A stretch of DNA of 64,000 nt from Microvelia longipes (lineage: Eukaryota > Arthropoda > Insecta > Hemiptera > Veliidae), in contig JACMZG010001914.1 of NCBI GenBank assembly GCA_018340805.1, positions 25,842,069 through 25,906,068 of the forward strand, written 5' to 3'. Position 1 is the first letter of the stretch. The number at the start of each line of letters is the position of its first letter. Shown piece after piece: positions 33,210-44,779 of the stretch. The translations under genes were made by a program, and so were the position numbers. The notes beneath the pieces are model-generated. The model did no database searches, had not been told where the DNA came from, and saw nothing but the letters and a program-made list of their open reading frames with translations.

Positions 33210-34940
33210 AAAATCATATAGGGAGAGTGTTTGATTTAGTCCGTACTTCCCTTTATCCAATGGAAACCGAGAGATACAAAGCGAAAAAAATAATATCTAT
33301 TATTTACTAGATTTTTGAATTAAATAAATTATTTAATTTAGCTTAACGTAAAACAAGTTACCAACGTAATAGACACAGGGTGCTAAGAGACATAGGAAGT
33401 AGATACAGCCGTAGTCTCATGTATCTCTCACAAAGTACAGTTCATTTCCTATGACCATAGATTATAAGATTGTAATCCAATAGTTTTTCTTTTACCGCTA
33501 ATCTATCACTATATATTACCTCCATATTTGGAACTTCTTAAAACGTACTTAAAAACACAAAATAAAAACTTTTTTTTGTTGGATCGAAAAGTAAAAAAAC
33601 ATCGTAAGATAGAACTCGTGAGCTATGTATCATTGTTTTTAAGAAACAACAAACTTCCATGTTTTTTATTCTTTTCCCTTACCGACCGCGGACTAAGTTT
33701 TTTTTTGCATTGGAAGAGAAGAGGTTAGTAGGGATACTTTATGGATGAAATGTTAAGTTACGATGTTTTACGAAGTAAGACAATCGACATGGTTTGCTGA
33801 AATAACATTAGACCAAGCAACACTATGTTTTCTCAGGACATTACTAAGCTATCGAAGCATTCAACCTCTTAACTCTTGTAAGTTCAAAAAGTTTAGATTA
33901 AAAAAACAATGACCATTTTACATTTTAGTGTCTCATTTTTTAAAATTCTTTTTTGAGGTTAGCGTCGCAAGTTTGACGCTAAGCTAAGTTGATGTTTGTC
34001 TCCCTAAAAATAACCGCCGTATTTCGCTATTTTTGCTTCACTTCTTTTTAAAAGAAAAGGAAGCGTATTATTTGTATTAGCGAAAAAATGTTACACCCAC
34101 TTCTTTCATCAAATTTCGACGTTTTAGCATCTACAGATCCCTAAAAGCAGAACAAATAAAAACGGGTAGGGGGTACCTTATTTATTGACCATCATATTTG
34201 TATTTCTTTTCTTGTGTCAAGATCATCAAGAGTCTATAAGTCTGTACGACTAAACCGTTTCAAATTGGGTTGTTTGAAGACATCTTTTTAATCGGGTTCT
34301 AAAAATACAAAAATCCACGTGTGTTACATTTATCAAGTTTAATATCACACGTGCCTAGAGGTCAGAAAACTGACCAGATGTTTAAATCATAGCTATAACA
34401 AAAATGCTTCAAAATCGTTAAAGCACCTAATGACTTTCTAGTTAGATAATTTGACGCATGTGTATCTCATCTGCGCTGCTATCGCTCGGATCTCTCGGAC
34501 TAAAGGGATTCATTAGAAGATTTGGCTATTATAGTCGAGTTTGTATCTTTCAAGCTGTTATTTGTACCTCTGTCATCAAGTATAACGAAACAACATTTTT
34601 AAGAAACGTGTTTTTTTCAAAATGTGAAATATGTTTTTATTTTTTAAAAACAAAGGCGTTTATGACAGCGTTTTGGGTCAACTATTATTTTCTAACTCAC
34701 TATTTGTCCTTTCCTCACCTACTACTGTAGGCTTAAAAGAAAAGCATTACCATCGATTCGTTTGTTATAATTATTCGGTTTACTCATTTCCATGACTTTG
34801 AGTGGATTGAATGAACATCGTAAACGAGATTTTCAATCTGTTGTCTACCGACGGTTTTGGACTTTTTAGTTACTTAGAGTGGTCGTATGAACTTTAGACC
34901 GTTTTTACTCTATTAAGTATTATATTTTATTACCTGTTTT
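33210..34940. other. No gene recognised
   Basis: AT-rich. The 90-codon frame at 34458-34730 shows no family motif. Confidence 0.5.
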
Positions 34941-34944
34941 GCGG

Positions 34945-34972
34945 TATATATAATATATATATATATATATAT

Positions 34973-35010
<38 letters not shown>

Positions 35011-35019
35011 TATATATGT
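34945..35019. repeat. (TA)n microsatellite
   Basis: TA repeat just before the PLE remnant. Confidence 0.95.
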
Positions 35020-35079
35020 TTCACGAAGCGTTTGTTGTATGATGATAATAAAAGAATCATTCCACTTAATTACTTCATT

Positions 35080-35128
35080 AAAAAACAAAGCCGGCTTTCA
35101 ACCCCGAAAAGGTCATCATCAGTGCTGG
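35080..35128 (-). ncRNA. Hammerhead ribozyme motif
   Basis: Minus strand: AGCA stem I strand, CTGATGA (35122-35116), stem II GACC/GGTT with loop, GAAA (35099-35096), palindromic AGCCGGCT stem III (35096-35089), T at the cleavage position, then TGTT pairing with AGCA (one wobble). Core intact. Confidence 0.65.
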
Positions 35129-35847
35129 TGAGATGGAGGAAAGGAAATATAAATTTTGGCCACACTTCGAAGATTTTCATGAAGCCTATTCCATTAGCGA
35201 TTTGTTTCCCAAAGTAATTTGCTAAAAATATATGTTTATAAGTCATTGTATATTTTACATTTCGTAGCAGTATAGAAGCTACACAAATTGGTCATACACT
35301 GAGTTGAGTAGAGTATAAAGAACATTATGTAAAACCTTTTGAACTGTTCTCTACACCGTGTTGTATTTTATTAAATCAGTAAAGACCTATAATTACAATA
35401 AAATTATTTGAAAATTTGACTTAACACCTTTCATACTAATTTAATGCGATCTCCCTTTAATAATTAGAATTTTATATGCTGCATATTTTTATGACGGATT
35501 TAAAATTTTTTATTATTAACTTGGTTTTTATATACACAGAGCATAATTGCATATTTTGGTCTGGTGCAGTTGTATGATATAAAATATACTTAAATATTTT
35601 TTTATTGATTATAATTGTTAAAACCCTTTAAGCGTAATGATGATGTCTCCGCTATTTTTAGTGTTTGTAGTAATTTAATTAAAAGAAATATTTTATATAA
35701 TTATTTTAATGTTTTGTTTAATACACAAACCGATGAACCATTGAGTTAAAAGCAGCAATTTTGTGACTCCATGGATGATATGAACGGGCATTAATGACTG
35801 TATCTGTTGTAGTAAGTTATTAATGAATTTTATCATCCTCTTGTTTG

Positions 35848-35895
35848 TAGGCATTGAGGATGACCTGTATTAGGTTGAAAGCCGGTTTTGTCATC
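35848..35895 (+). ncRNA. Degenerate hammerhead-like motif
   Basis: Same stem II (GACCT/AGGTT), GAAA and AGCCGGTT elements, but the CTGATGA box reads TTGAGGA, so it should be inactive. Confidence 0.45.
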
Positions 35896-35899
35896 ATTA

Positions 35900-36650
35900 C
35901 ATTGGTTGAAGTTTATTTGTGGATAGACTTTTATTTACATATTTATAGTAAAAAATCCACTAGCGCTTATAATTTAAATATTACTAAAACTAGACGTAAG
36001 TACAAGCAAACTTTGTAAAAGAAATATTTAAGGAAGTTCGTTATAAATATATACAAGTGTTTAGCCACAAGTCTAAACTGACATTGCATCTTACACTGTT
36101 GTTATTTAATTCTGAAATAAAATATTATTATTATTAATATATTTAAAATTATTATACATTTTAAAGGCTTGACTAACGAAACAGAACATAAAATTATTAT
36201 GCATATATTCTAATTCTAAAATCTAATTAGGTCTACTTCAAATATTTATTTACATTTAAAATTGATTTTAAATATAAAATTCTTAAAAATGTTTACTCTA
36301 TTTAAATTTATCTAAATTTAAATAACAAATTACTTGTGACAATAAACATAAACTTTTTACTTTAAGACCAAATACGTTATGGGTTCGTAGTGAATATTCC
36401 TCGATGCAGATTATGTATTTATTCAAATGCAATTTAAATTAGATACACTGCGTAGTTTATCTAAATTACTGGACTTCCCGCTATGTTTTTTTAATCTTTT
36501 TTACTTAATTTAATATTTATTTATAATTTTCCTACAAAGTTCATAATATTTTACAAAAATCTTGGTTGAGTATGTCGGAACATTTCTTCATTGAAATGGA
36601 ATAATCTTTACCACTCTAGTCTTGTCTTGTCCTGGACTGCCTCTTGATCC
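35900..36650. other. No gene recognised
   Basis: Very AT-rich, no distinct repeat. Confidence 0.5.
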
Positions 36651-36654
36651 GCTC

Positions 36655-37355
36655 TGAATTATCCGTTTAAGCCCTCCTGAATGGTTTTAGCAAAGTTGTC
36701 TGTCTATATGTTTGTGTGTGTGTGTATGTTATCATCGTAGCTCTTAGTGTATTTATGCTAGAGGGATGATATTATGTACAAAAATCAGTCTACTGTAGCT
36801 GTGCAATTCGGAAAATATTTTTTTATGACGTCATTACGCCGCAATAATGACTCAGCGAAAATATCGGAAAATCATCAAACGCGGAATAATGCGATCGGAT
36901 TGAGATTTAGCACGCATGTGACTTTGTATAAGGCTAACAAATGTGTCAAGTTTCAACTCATTATCAGCATTAGTTCAATTTTTATTGAATGACTTGTGTA
37001 CATTTTTTTTAAAAATTGGAAAATGGTCCAATTGAGTTTACATATAGTACAAGTGTATATAATTACCTAATAAATAAGTACACTAAGTTTCGTTTCAATA
37101 CGACAAGTATATCTATAATTTTTGTTGGATCATAAATATTAAGGAGCATTGAGTGTGGTCAATGCTGTATGGGTGACCGAGAATGATACAAATGTATTTA
37201 CTATCTCAAGACGAGAGAAGCGAGTTTTAAAGGCATGTTGCAGTATAAATTTGGCGAACTGTATTTCTGAGGTCGAACGAAGCGAGCCTGATGCAGAGAG
37301 GATGAGCGTAGCGAATCCGATGTAATGAGGAAAAATTCCGAGCTACACCAACTAA
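36655..37355 (+). repeat. 5S-like SINE family, near-complete copy
   Basis: About 700 bases. 5' block (CTGAATTATCCGTTT...GTTTGTGTGTGTGTGT, TTTATGCTAGAG), middle block with TGACGTCA (36826-36833) and TGACTCA (36848-36854), then a 5S rRNA-like segment (37098-37185, with GAGCATTGAGTGTGGTCAATG and ATGGGTGACCG), then the tail GAACGAAGCGAG / GATGAGCGTAGCGAATCCGA. No coding capacity. Confidence 0.8.
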
Positions 37356-37359
37356 AATA

Positions 37360-38040
37360 AAACCCCAACAGCTAAGTTTATAAAATTAAAGTGAAGAACC
37401 TGTTTCAAATTATTTCTCTTCAAATCATTTAGAAACAAATGTTATGATTTAGTCGTGATTTCTTTCACCTTTATTCAAAATCAATAAAATTTTATAATTT
37501 TCTATTTTAGACTTATTTCCTATATTTTTAGGATTTTTCTTAAATTTATAGTTTTTATAGGACTTTTTTTATTAGATCGTGGGAAAAGGTAAGAATTAAA
37601 AAAAGTTTAAAAAAATCAAGATAAAGAGTGTATGTATAACAGGTTGAAAAAAAAAAAAACTTTCAAGTATGAACTTCATTTTAACTTTGAACTTACAACT
37701 TAACTATTATAATTTCCTAGGTCTTTTCTCATTGCTACACTATCCTAAAAAACGTGCTTTTTTAAAACTTGAAAAAAATCCGTTGCTTTTTCGTAGTTTA
37801 GGCCCTAGTCGATGATTTTCTTGTCTATTTGTTTGATCACGCTAGGTTCTCTATGTGCTAATTCTTCCTGGATAAAAGTGTTTAAGTTATTTGAATTTTG
37901 TTACAGTTTCTTTGTTGTTTTACTCCTGTGTATTTAATTATTACAATAATATGAATATATCAAATAGGGAAGTCAAATATTTTTAAAACTGTATAGGGAA
38001 AATTTAGTGATATTTCTAATTATATAAAGTATATACTTGT
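37360..38040. other. No gene recognised
   Basis: AT-rich. Confidence 0.5.
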
Positions 38041-38117
38041 ATATAATATATACATATACTACTTATACTTTAAAGTATAAATATATATATATAATGTATA
38101 TAATATATATATTATTA

Positions 38118-38158
<41 letters not shown>
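38040..38158. repeat. (TA)n-rich tract
   Basis: Loosely TA-rich from 38040, pure from about 38118. Confidence 0.85.
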
Positions 38159-38554
38159 GCTAGTAGCTGAGTAGTGAGTTTTTTCTTAACTGTGGCAATT
38201 ATACTGCCAAGGTTAAATAGCATATAGCGTATGCTAATTTTTCAGAGATGATACTTAAAAAAACATTTTAAAAAATCCACTTTAGTGGTGAAAATAAATA
38301 TGCAATCTTCATCTTCTTTTTTTTATGTCATTAAAGTAATGTATGTGGTTAAAACACTTTTACGTATGTTTAGTATTTTACTTTTTAATTTGTAATAAAA
38401 AGCATTTAAATGATAATGTTAATGATTTTATTATAACATTTTAACGTCGTTTAGCTTGATTGTAGCGCTATAATTTTTTTAATTTTTGCTAAGGATTTTC
38501 AATTGTTTGCAAGTCCTGATTACGGTTAATGACGTATTGTTTTTCCCGGGTAGC

Positions 38555-38795
38555 ACAACTACACCTGTAGAATGATTTTTGTTTTGTGTGTGAAGTTCTA
38601 ACTCTGTATCATAAATACCCTGGAGCTACGATAATACAGACACTACATATATACTAATACAGACAAATAACTTTGAGAAAACTACTTAGGAGGTCTTAAA
38701 GCATCTGAAAACGCTATTCCCGTGACATCCCGGTTTTCGGATTGTTTTGCAAACAAAATACTTTTCCTATGCACCTACGGTATAAATGAGGAAAA
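38555..38795 (-). repeat. 5S-like SINE family, 5' block
   Basis: AGCACAACTACACCTGTAGA, GTAGCTCCAGGG complement, ACTTAGGAGGTCTTAAAG, and the terminal TATGCACCTACGGTATAAAT.GAGGAAAAGT, which reads ACTTTTCC...GGAAAAGT on the minus strand. Confidence 0.75.
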
Positions 38796-38799
38796 GTAA

Positions 38800-39290
38800 A
38801 AATTTGTCTGGTTATTGAACTTGAGTGTGTGCTGAGTTTCAAAGCCACAGGTTATAAAAGCTTAAAGTTACTGATATTATCCCTGTTCATAAATCTATAT
38901 CTCTATTCTTGCAATCAATAACACATAGATAACCGTTTTTCCATTTTTCCTAGCGGACCTTCAGCCTGCGGTTTGGACCAAGTCTGTTTTAATACAAAAC
39001 GTGTGAAGATTTAGACAAAACAGTATCTTAAACGTTCACTTAAAGATTATTTTGCGCAAAAAGCCTCTAGAAGTTCAATAGTTGCGACCTACCGCAGTTT
39101 CTTTATAAATCTATTTTTATTTGAATCCTGTGGCTGCCTTAATTATATTTTTAATTTCCTTCTTCTGTACTTAATTTTTGAATTATTTTATACTGAAAAT
39201 TATTTTCATATTCCTGTTCTTTACTTTCTTCTGTTAATAACTTTGGACATAATGGAGGAAAATTCTATAATTCAATACCGTATAATTATT
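38800..39290. other. No gene recognised
   Basis: AT-rich. Confidence 0.5.
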
Positions 39291-39294
39291 GGAT

Positions 39295-39400
39295 CCATTA
39301 AAAAATCGGGTACAAGGTTCCTCGGAACTTTTCCTCATTACATCGGATTCGTTACGCTCAACCTTCCCTGGAATAATTCAGCAACCGAAAGCATTGCCAA
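39295..39400 (-). repeat. 5S-like SINE family tail fragment
   Basis: Starts AAAAAATCGGGTAC, then CGGAACTTTTCCTCATTACA, TCGGATTCGTTACGCTCAA. Confidence 0.7.
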
Positions 39401-39534
39401 CTTTTTTATAAGAAAATTGTATATTGTTAGGGTGGCAGCATTATTTAAGACCACCAGTGAACCACCTTTCGTGTGTTTTTAGTAATGCTCATTCTATATA
39501 TAGTATAGAAAGAGCATAACAGAGCTAAGAGCTA

Positions 39535-40440
39535 AGATTAAAGGTAAGCCACATATTTTTATTAAGATTTTAAAGAACATACAGACAACATTGTATTGCC
39601 TTAAATGTAACTTAAATTACGATTATTTAATTTATTCAGAGTTTTAGGTTAAAGTTAGTTAAACTACTAAATTACTAATTAGTATTAACTATCTAAATAC
39701 TAGTACTTTTCACTCCGAGGACATAATGAATGTAAAAACTCCTAGGACGTAAAAGTAATTCATATATTGCCGCGCATTACTATAATGTAGCGTGTTCAAA
39801 AATCTGTGTAAAACCATCATGAGATTTCTTTAAAAACGTTTATTTTTGTTTCTAATTTTGTTCGTAGACTAATTTTTGTTTCGTTTTTAAAAAGGTGTTC
39901 TAATTGACAATTTGTTGTTTATTTGTAAAGCTTTTACATTTTTGAGTAAAGTGTGAAGCTATGGATGAATTCAATGACGACGATAATGCCAGAATGCCGG
40001 ATGCCATTTCATGCCATCGGCTGAGAATGTCTTTATGTCTTGGCAATTTTCCCGACTCGCTTCGTCGTCGGTAATATTGCCGTGACATAAGACACATTCT
40101 CAGCCTTATGGCATAAATAACTATTATTTTTATTAGTATAGTTTAAAGTTTAATAAAGTTTAAGCCTTTCGTTTTAAGTAATTTAAACAAACCTAGTATT
40201 TAAATATTTCCACCAAAACCTCTATTGGATGTGACAATACGTATTTCATACACAAATTATTAACATTTTATACAAGAATGTACAAATAAATGCAATAAAA
40301 TTTTGAGTTCCGTAAATAGTTAGTTTACAATTAATGGGGTAAAACAAAATGCCCGGGCCCATAGGAAAATTTGAGCCTACTTCGTAGTGGACAAAATTTA
40401 AACTTCATGCCAGATCAGACCAACTTTATGACCGTATAAA
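39535..40440 (+). repeat. Diverged copy of the 18.9-19.4 kb element interior
   Basis: Shares long runs with 18885-19370, e.g. TTAAGATTTTAAAGAA, GTTTTAAGTAATT.AAACAAA, GGATGTG, and ATGCC.GGNC...TGGACAAAATTT.AACT. An unrelated ~430-base piece (39710-40140) interrupts it. Confidence 0.7.
40003..40113. repeat. Inverted repeat, ~30-bp arms
   Basis: ATGCCATCGGCTGAGAATGT...TTATGTC at the left is mirrored by GACATAAGACACATTCTCAG...ATGGCAT at the right, inside the piece interrupting the 39535-40440 repeat. Confidence 0.75.
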
Positions 40441-40567
40441 TAAGTATTTATATGGGCGTTGACTTAAAAAAGAGTGAATATAAGAAAGTTTTCCTTGCCA
40501 CTAGAGGTTATCAAACTGATTGCTCCTTCCACTTGCACCCACTAAACAATCTTAGTAATTTTTCTTC

Positions 40568-40568
<1 letters not shown>

Positions 40569-40642
<74 letters not shown>

Positions 40643-40654
40643 TTATATATATAA
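40569..40654. repeat. (TA)n microsatellite
   Basis: Nearly pure TA repeat. Confidence 0.95.
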
Positions 40655-40659
40655 ATTGG

Positions 40660-41525
40660 ATATCGAAACCGAGATTCCAGAATCATTTGTTTAATTTTTT
40701 AATTTGAAACTATTAGGTTCGATGTTTTTTTCTATATTAAATAAAAATATAATATAGACAACTAAGTTCTTAGTCAAAAACATTTCTTTCGAAATATAAA
40801 GAAATGTAATAATAAATATTTATTTCTAGTTGCTATTTATCATTTTTAGTAGAATGTTACGTGTTAATTCGATTGTTAACAACATTAGCGTTAACTGAAG
40901 ACAATGCGGCGTTACAGTGAACTAAATTTGACGTGCCATTTGTCTGATATAACAGATGTTTTCCTGCAGTCCTTAAAGAGGTGCGTTATTGCATTCCTCA
41001 TAATGTTCGTGAAAGAACGAGGTCCATTTCCACTCCGTGGTCAACGCATTAGTAGAACTTTTTTGTAGGAAATAACTTCCTATATCTTAGATTAATCTAT
41101 GTTCTTTTTGTTCAAGAACTCGGTAAACTGTTAAACTTTGTGTCTTTGCCACTGTCTTTGGAAAATCTGTTATCAGTATTTTTTCCTACATTATTTAAAT
41201 ATCTTTTATATCCGAGATCATGGTAAAGATTCCAAAACTTATCTTGACTGTTCCTTAGGAATATAGTGCTTGTGAGTAAGGATGCCATAGGGTTGAAACC
41301 AGTTAATCTTTACGAGAATTTTAGACTCAATAGCAAGTTAGCTTTTAAATGCTGCTAAATGGTTGATATCGTTGCTTACAATATTCATTTTGGTGTGCAA
41401 AGGGCTTCTCCATAGCTATTTTATCCATGTTTACCACGTCATGCCATGTTAACGGCTCCTGGACTTCACAGCTATCAGTTTCCGATACAGCTATACTTGT
41501 AAACTGTAGATCACGAACGGGTTTT
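40660..41525. other. No gene recognised
   Basis: Somewhat less AT-rich, no motif. Confidence 0.5.
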
Positions 41526-41527
41526 TG

Positions 41528-41815
41528 AGTTAATAATCATACTAATTCGACATCTTTAAGTTGTTACTTACTCTACCCTAAGAATAATAGTACTAACTCG
41601 ACATCTTTAAGTTGTAACTTACTCTACCCTAAAAATAATTGTACTAACTCGACATCTTTAAGTTGTTACTTACTTTACCCTAAGAATAATTGTACTAGCT
41701 CGACATCTTTACGTTGTTATTTACTCTACCTTAAGAATATTAGTACTAACTCTACCCTAAGAATAATTGTAATAACTCGACATCTTTAAGTTTTTATTTA
41801 TTCTACCCGAAGAAT
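41528..41815 (+). repeat. 51-bp minisatellite
   Basis: CGACATCTTTAAGTTG marks units at 41548, 41599, 41650 and 41701, with a partial unit and a last one at 41778. Each ends CTCTACCCTAAGAATAAT. Confidence 0.95.
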
Positions 41816-41819
41816 TTGT

Positions 41820-42690
41820 CAACAAGTTTAAATTTGCTTAATATGTCAATAATTACTTTATTAAAAATAATATGGTTATAAATCTAGATGAGTCTACATG
41901 TTAATATGTTATGTATAATTTACTTTTTTTATCAAAGATAAGTTTAGTATTTTATTAAATTTTTCTTACAGAGTTTTAAGTTTGACTGTTTTTGAACTTG
42001 ATCCGCTCTTTACTTCAATAATGATAAAATGTCCCACTTACTGTTAGTTTACTGAGCAGGATAATTATTTGTTAAAGGCACGTATTTTTAAACCACGAAG
42101 TTAGTCAAATTATTTATTATACTTTGACTATCCTTTAAGAAATTCTTTCAATTCCCTTTAAGGTTATTTCTTAAGATTGGACGCGTGGTCAGGAGGTTGT
42201 GGGAGTTACTTGATATCAGCTGCCGTATGTTGCTGAGGTCAAAACCGTCACTAAGTTTTTGGTCCTGCGAGGCTCCGGATAATCCTGATAGTTAAATGAG
42301 GTCAGCTATAGTATCACGACATATAGTCAGTACTTGCGTCTGACTAACATATCTTACCCTGGGTTCCCAAGTCATCTAATACTTGGCAGTGTCTCCAAAC
42401 CCTACACCAAGGTACTTCGTGCTTCTAGCGGATCTCCTCTCGAGACTCCCACCATTGTTTACATTTTTTCCCAATATCTTGGCGATTCTTTTTCTAACCT
42501 TTCTTTTATCAATATCTTCTTACATTCCATGTTTTGAATTTAACCTCGTTTCGAGCTTTTTACACGTTGCTATTAACTCTCTATTTCTTTAAATTAATCA
42601 TATTTATTTATTTTTAGTATAATTCTGTAATTTTAATAATAGGTGTGTAGCTATTATTAATTTTCCATTCGTCGAAAAACATTAAATATT
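41820..42690. other. No gene recognised
   Basis: AT-rich; 42180-42300 is less AT-rich but shows no fold or frame I can name. Confidence 0.5.
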
Positions 42691-42691
42691 T

Positions 42692-42938
42692 TACTTTTCC
42701 TCATGCATAGCGTAGGTATAAAGGAAAAAATATTGTGTTTGCACTTAAAATCTGAAATGGAGATTTCACCTGAATTATCCGTTCCAGGTGTTTTGAAGAC
42801 CTCATAAGTGGTTTTCTTGAAGTTTTCTGTTTATGTGTGTCTATTATCATCGTTGCACCGAGTGTATTTATGCTAGATAGATAAAACTTGGTATGCAAAT
42901 TAATCTTTAGGTTTAGTTGTGCTACCCGGAAAATATGG
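42692..42938 (+). repeat. 5S-like SINE family, 5' block
   Basis: Starts ACTTTTCCTCATGCATAGCG and runs to TTAGTTGTGCTACCCGGAAAA, where the match to the 49067 copy stops before the TGACGTCA block. Confidence 0.75.
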
Positions 42939-42994
42939 CATCCTGGTAAGCCTACTGACCTAGGGAGACCGGACAAAAATGGCTTCTACACAAC

Positions 42995-43310
42995 CACGCT
43001 GAGCCTAGCAGGTCCGTGAAGCGGAAGAACTTCGAAGTAGTCTATAAATGGTCGAAGTCATTCTAAAACTATTGCGACCGGTTTCAGCTCAATCTGACCA
43101 TTCGAAGAGACGCAAACGATATTTTTATTTAAAACCAAAAATCTTGATTATATTTATTTTCAACCTAAAGATTATACTCAAATTAACTATTTTTTTAGCT
43201 GAGCTAAGCAGGCCCGTGGAAGAACCTCGAAATTGTCTTTAAATGGTGGAAGGCGTCCTTAAACCATTGTCACCGGTTTCAGGTCAATCAGACCATCTTA
43301 TGTAAATCAA
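42995..43310 (+). repeat. Direct repeat of ~100-bp unit
   Basis: GAGC.TAGCAGG.CCGTG through CGACCGGTTTCAG.TCAATC.GACCAT occurs at about 43000-43104 and 43200-43300 with moderate divergence. Confidence 0.75.
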
Positions 43311-43314
43311 ATTT

Positions 43315-43580
43315 GTGAGAAAGCCTCTAAGGCCTGTGAGGTGAGGTGGTGAAAATGCGCTTGATACATGGCAAAATGCTATGTTACAATAAATACTAAA
43401 ACAAAAATAGCGAAGCAATGAAAATTCGCTAAATGCGACGCTAAACTATATAACAAGAAACAAAAATTAAACGACACATAATACATAACAACAAAAATGT
43501 GGCCGCGTAGCGGCCGAGGCGCCTAGGCCGCGTAGGGCCTACGGTCCGGAGGCCCGTATTTGTTCCGAAAAGTGCCTCAC
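43315..43580 (+). repeat. Interspersed repeat D with GC-rich end
   Basis: GTGAGGTG.GGTGAAAAT, ATGGCAAAATGCTATGT, AAAATTCGCTAAAT and a GC-rich palindromic block (GTGGCCGCGTAGCGGCCGAG, 43500-43519). An inverted relative is at 48430-48620. Confidence 0.65.
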
Positions 43581-43584
43581 TGAA

Positions 43585-44220
43585 AAAAATTAAAACATCC
43601 AATTGGATTATTATTGGATATTCCAATATCCAATGAGATATTGGACCACCAATATCGCTCCAAAATCTAGTTCTCTCAATTTAAGAAAACTAAAAATGCC
43701 TTTGTGTAACTGTTAGTTAGTGAGACCCAAAAAACCAATCAATTACAGATAATAAATTACAATGTATTTACTGTTATTTGTTTTTAACCCTAAAGTTGAT
43801 TCTTTTCCCAGAATAAGAATCAAGTATTTTAAAAATTTCAATTATATATCTTAATATTGATTTTAGCTTGGGAGATTTGATTTTTTAAATAAAGACCGCG
43901 TACGGGAGCGTGCGAAATTATTGTGAGACATGCATATGGTCCAAGCATTGCGGTGGGTGGTGGCCTTGCTCAGATAATAGTTAACTGTAGCTTGTGGTCA
44001 AGATTAGAGTAAATAATTCTCTCAGATGGAATCCTGGGTTGATATCAATTGGTGTTTTCGACGTAAATTCATATTTGGGAAAACAATTTAAATCGAAAAT
44101 CGACTTCAGTTTTTACTTTTAGTGCTACACATTGACACTGGCTACTTTTGGTCTAAATTCACTAGTCTAAAAAAGCCAAGTCTAGCGTAAAAAAAAACCT
44201 GAAATATTTTTTTATGTCTT
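43585..44220. other. No gene recognised
   Basis: AT-rich. 43600-43660 has several overlapping TCCAATATCCAAT words. Confidence 0.5.
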
Positions 44221-44224
44221 AACA

Positions 44225-44395
44225 GCTTTAACCATGGTTGCAAGTGAAAAAAATCGGGTACAAGGTATCTCTGAACTTTTCCTCGTCGCATCGGATTCGT
44301 TACGCTCATTCTCCTTGCTTCGCTCGTCTTCAGACAGTAAATGCATTCGTTTCATTCTCAGAGGCCATTCATACACCACTGACCACTTTAAAAAC
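44225..44395 (-). repeat. 5S-like SINE family, tail plus 5S remnant
   Basis: Minus strand reads GTGGTCAGTGGTGTATGAAT (44392-44373) then GCCTCTGAGAATGAAACG, GAAGACGAGCGAAGC, GAGCGTAACGAATCCGATGC and ends TGTACCCGATTTTTTTC. Thus a 5S C-box-like stretch precedes the tail, as in the 49-kb copy. Confidence 0.7.
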
Positions 44396-44441
44396 CCTAA
44401 AATTATTATATGGTTGATGTTAAATAGAATTATGCATGACT

Positions 44442-44775
44442 CAATATAATTGTGCGAGAGACACCTAGGAAATTTAACAAGCAAAATGCAATGCTACATC
44501 TAGGAACTGTTCCATCATTCGACATCAGTGATGGCTCGACATAATGTCATGTCCCGCTCTGTTTCGTTACGTCTATCTTATCAGGGCTCCGACAGAGCCT
44601 GAACTAACTCTGACCTTTAATTAATTCCGAAGAATATAATGTGAAGTATTTACCAGCGGTGTTCTCTTACTGCCATTAATGATGACGAATGTCGAATAAT
44701 GGAACAGTTCCCAGACGTAGCCATTGCATTTCGCTTGTTACATTTCCAAGGTGTCTATCGCACAATTATATTGTG
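44442..44775. repeat. MITE-like inverted repeat, ~93-104-bp arms
   Basis: 44442-44534 and 44672-44775 are inverted copies (CAATATAATTGTGCGA.AGAC outward, ACTGTTCCAT.ATTCGACAT inward) with a ~137-base centre. The right tip CACAATTATATTGTG is itself palindromic and recurs near 5834. Confidence 0.8.
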
Positions 44776-44779
44776 TCAA

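Larger units (their letters stand above)
35075..35900 (+). mobile_element. Decayed PLE fragment between opposed hammerhead motifs
   Basis: A minus-strand hammerhead motif (35080-35128) and a plus-strand one (35848-35895) bracket about 720 bases. Within, the plus strand at about 35275-35345 reads ATQIGHTLS, stop, VEYKEHYVK, which aligns with the (Y)IGQTGRS..TR..EHLK core of GIY-YIG. This is the same layout as one arm pair of the 711-2582 element but far older. 35175-35230 holds the TA-associated module. Confidence 0.5.
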
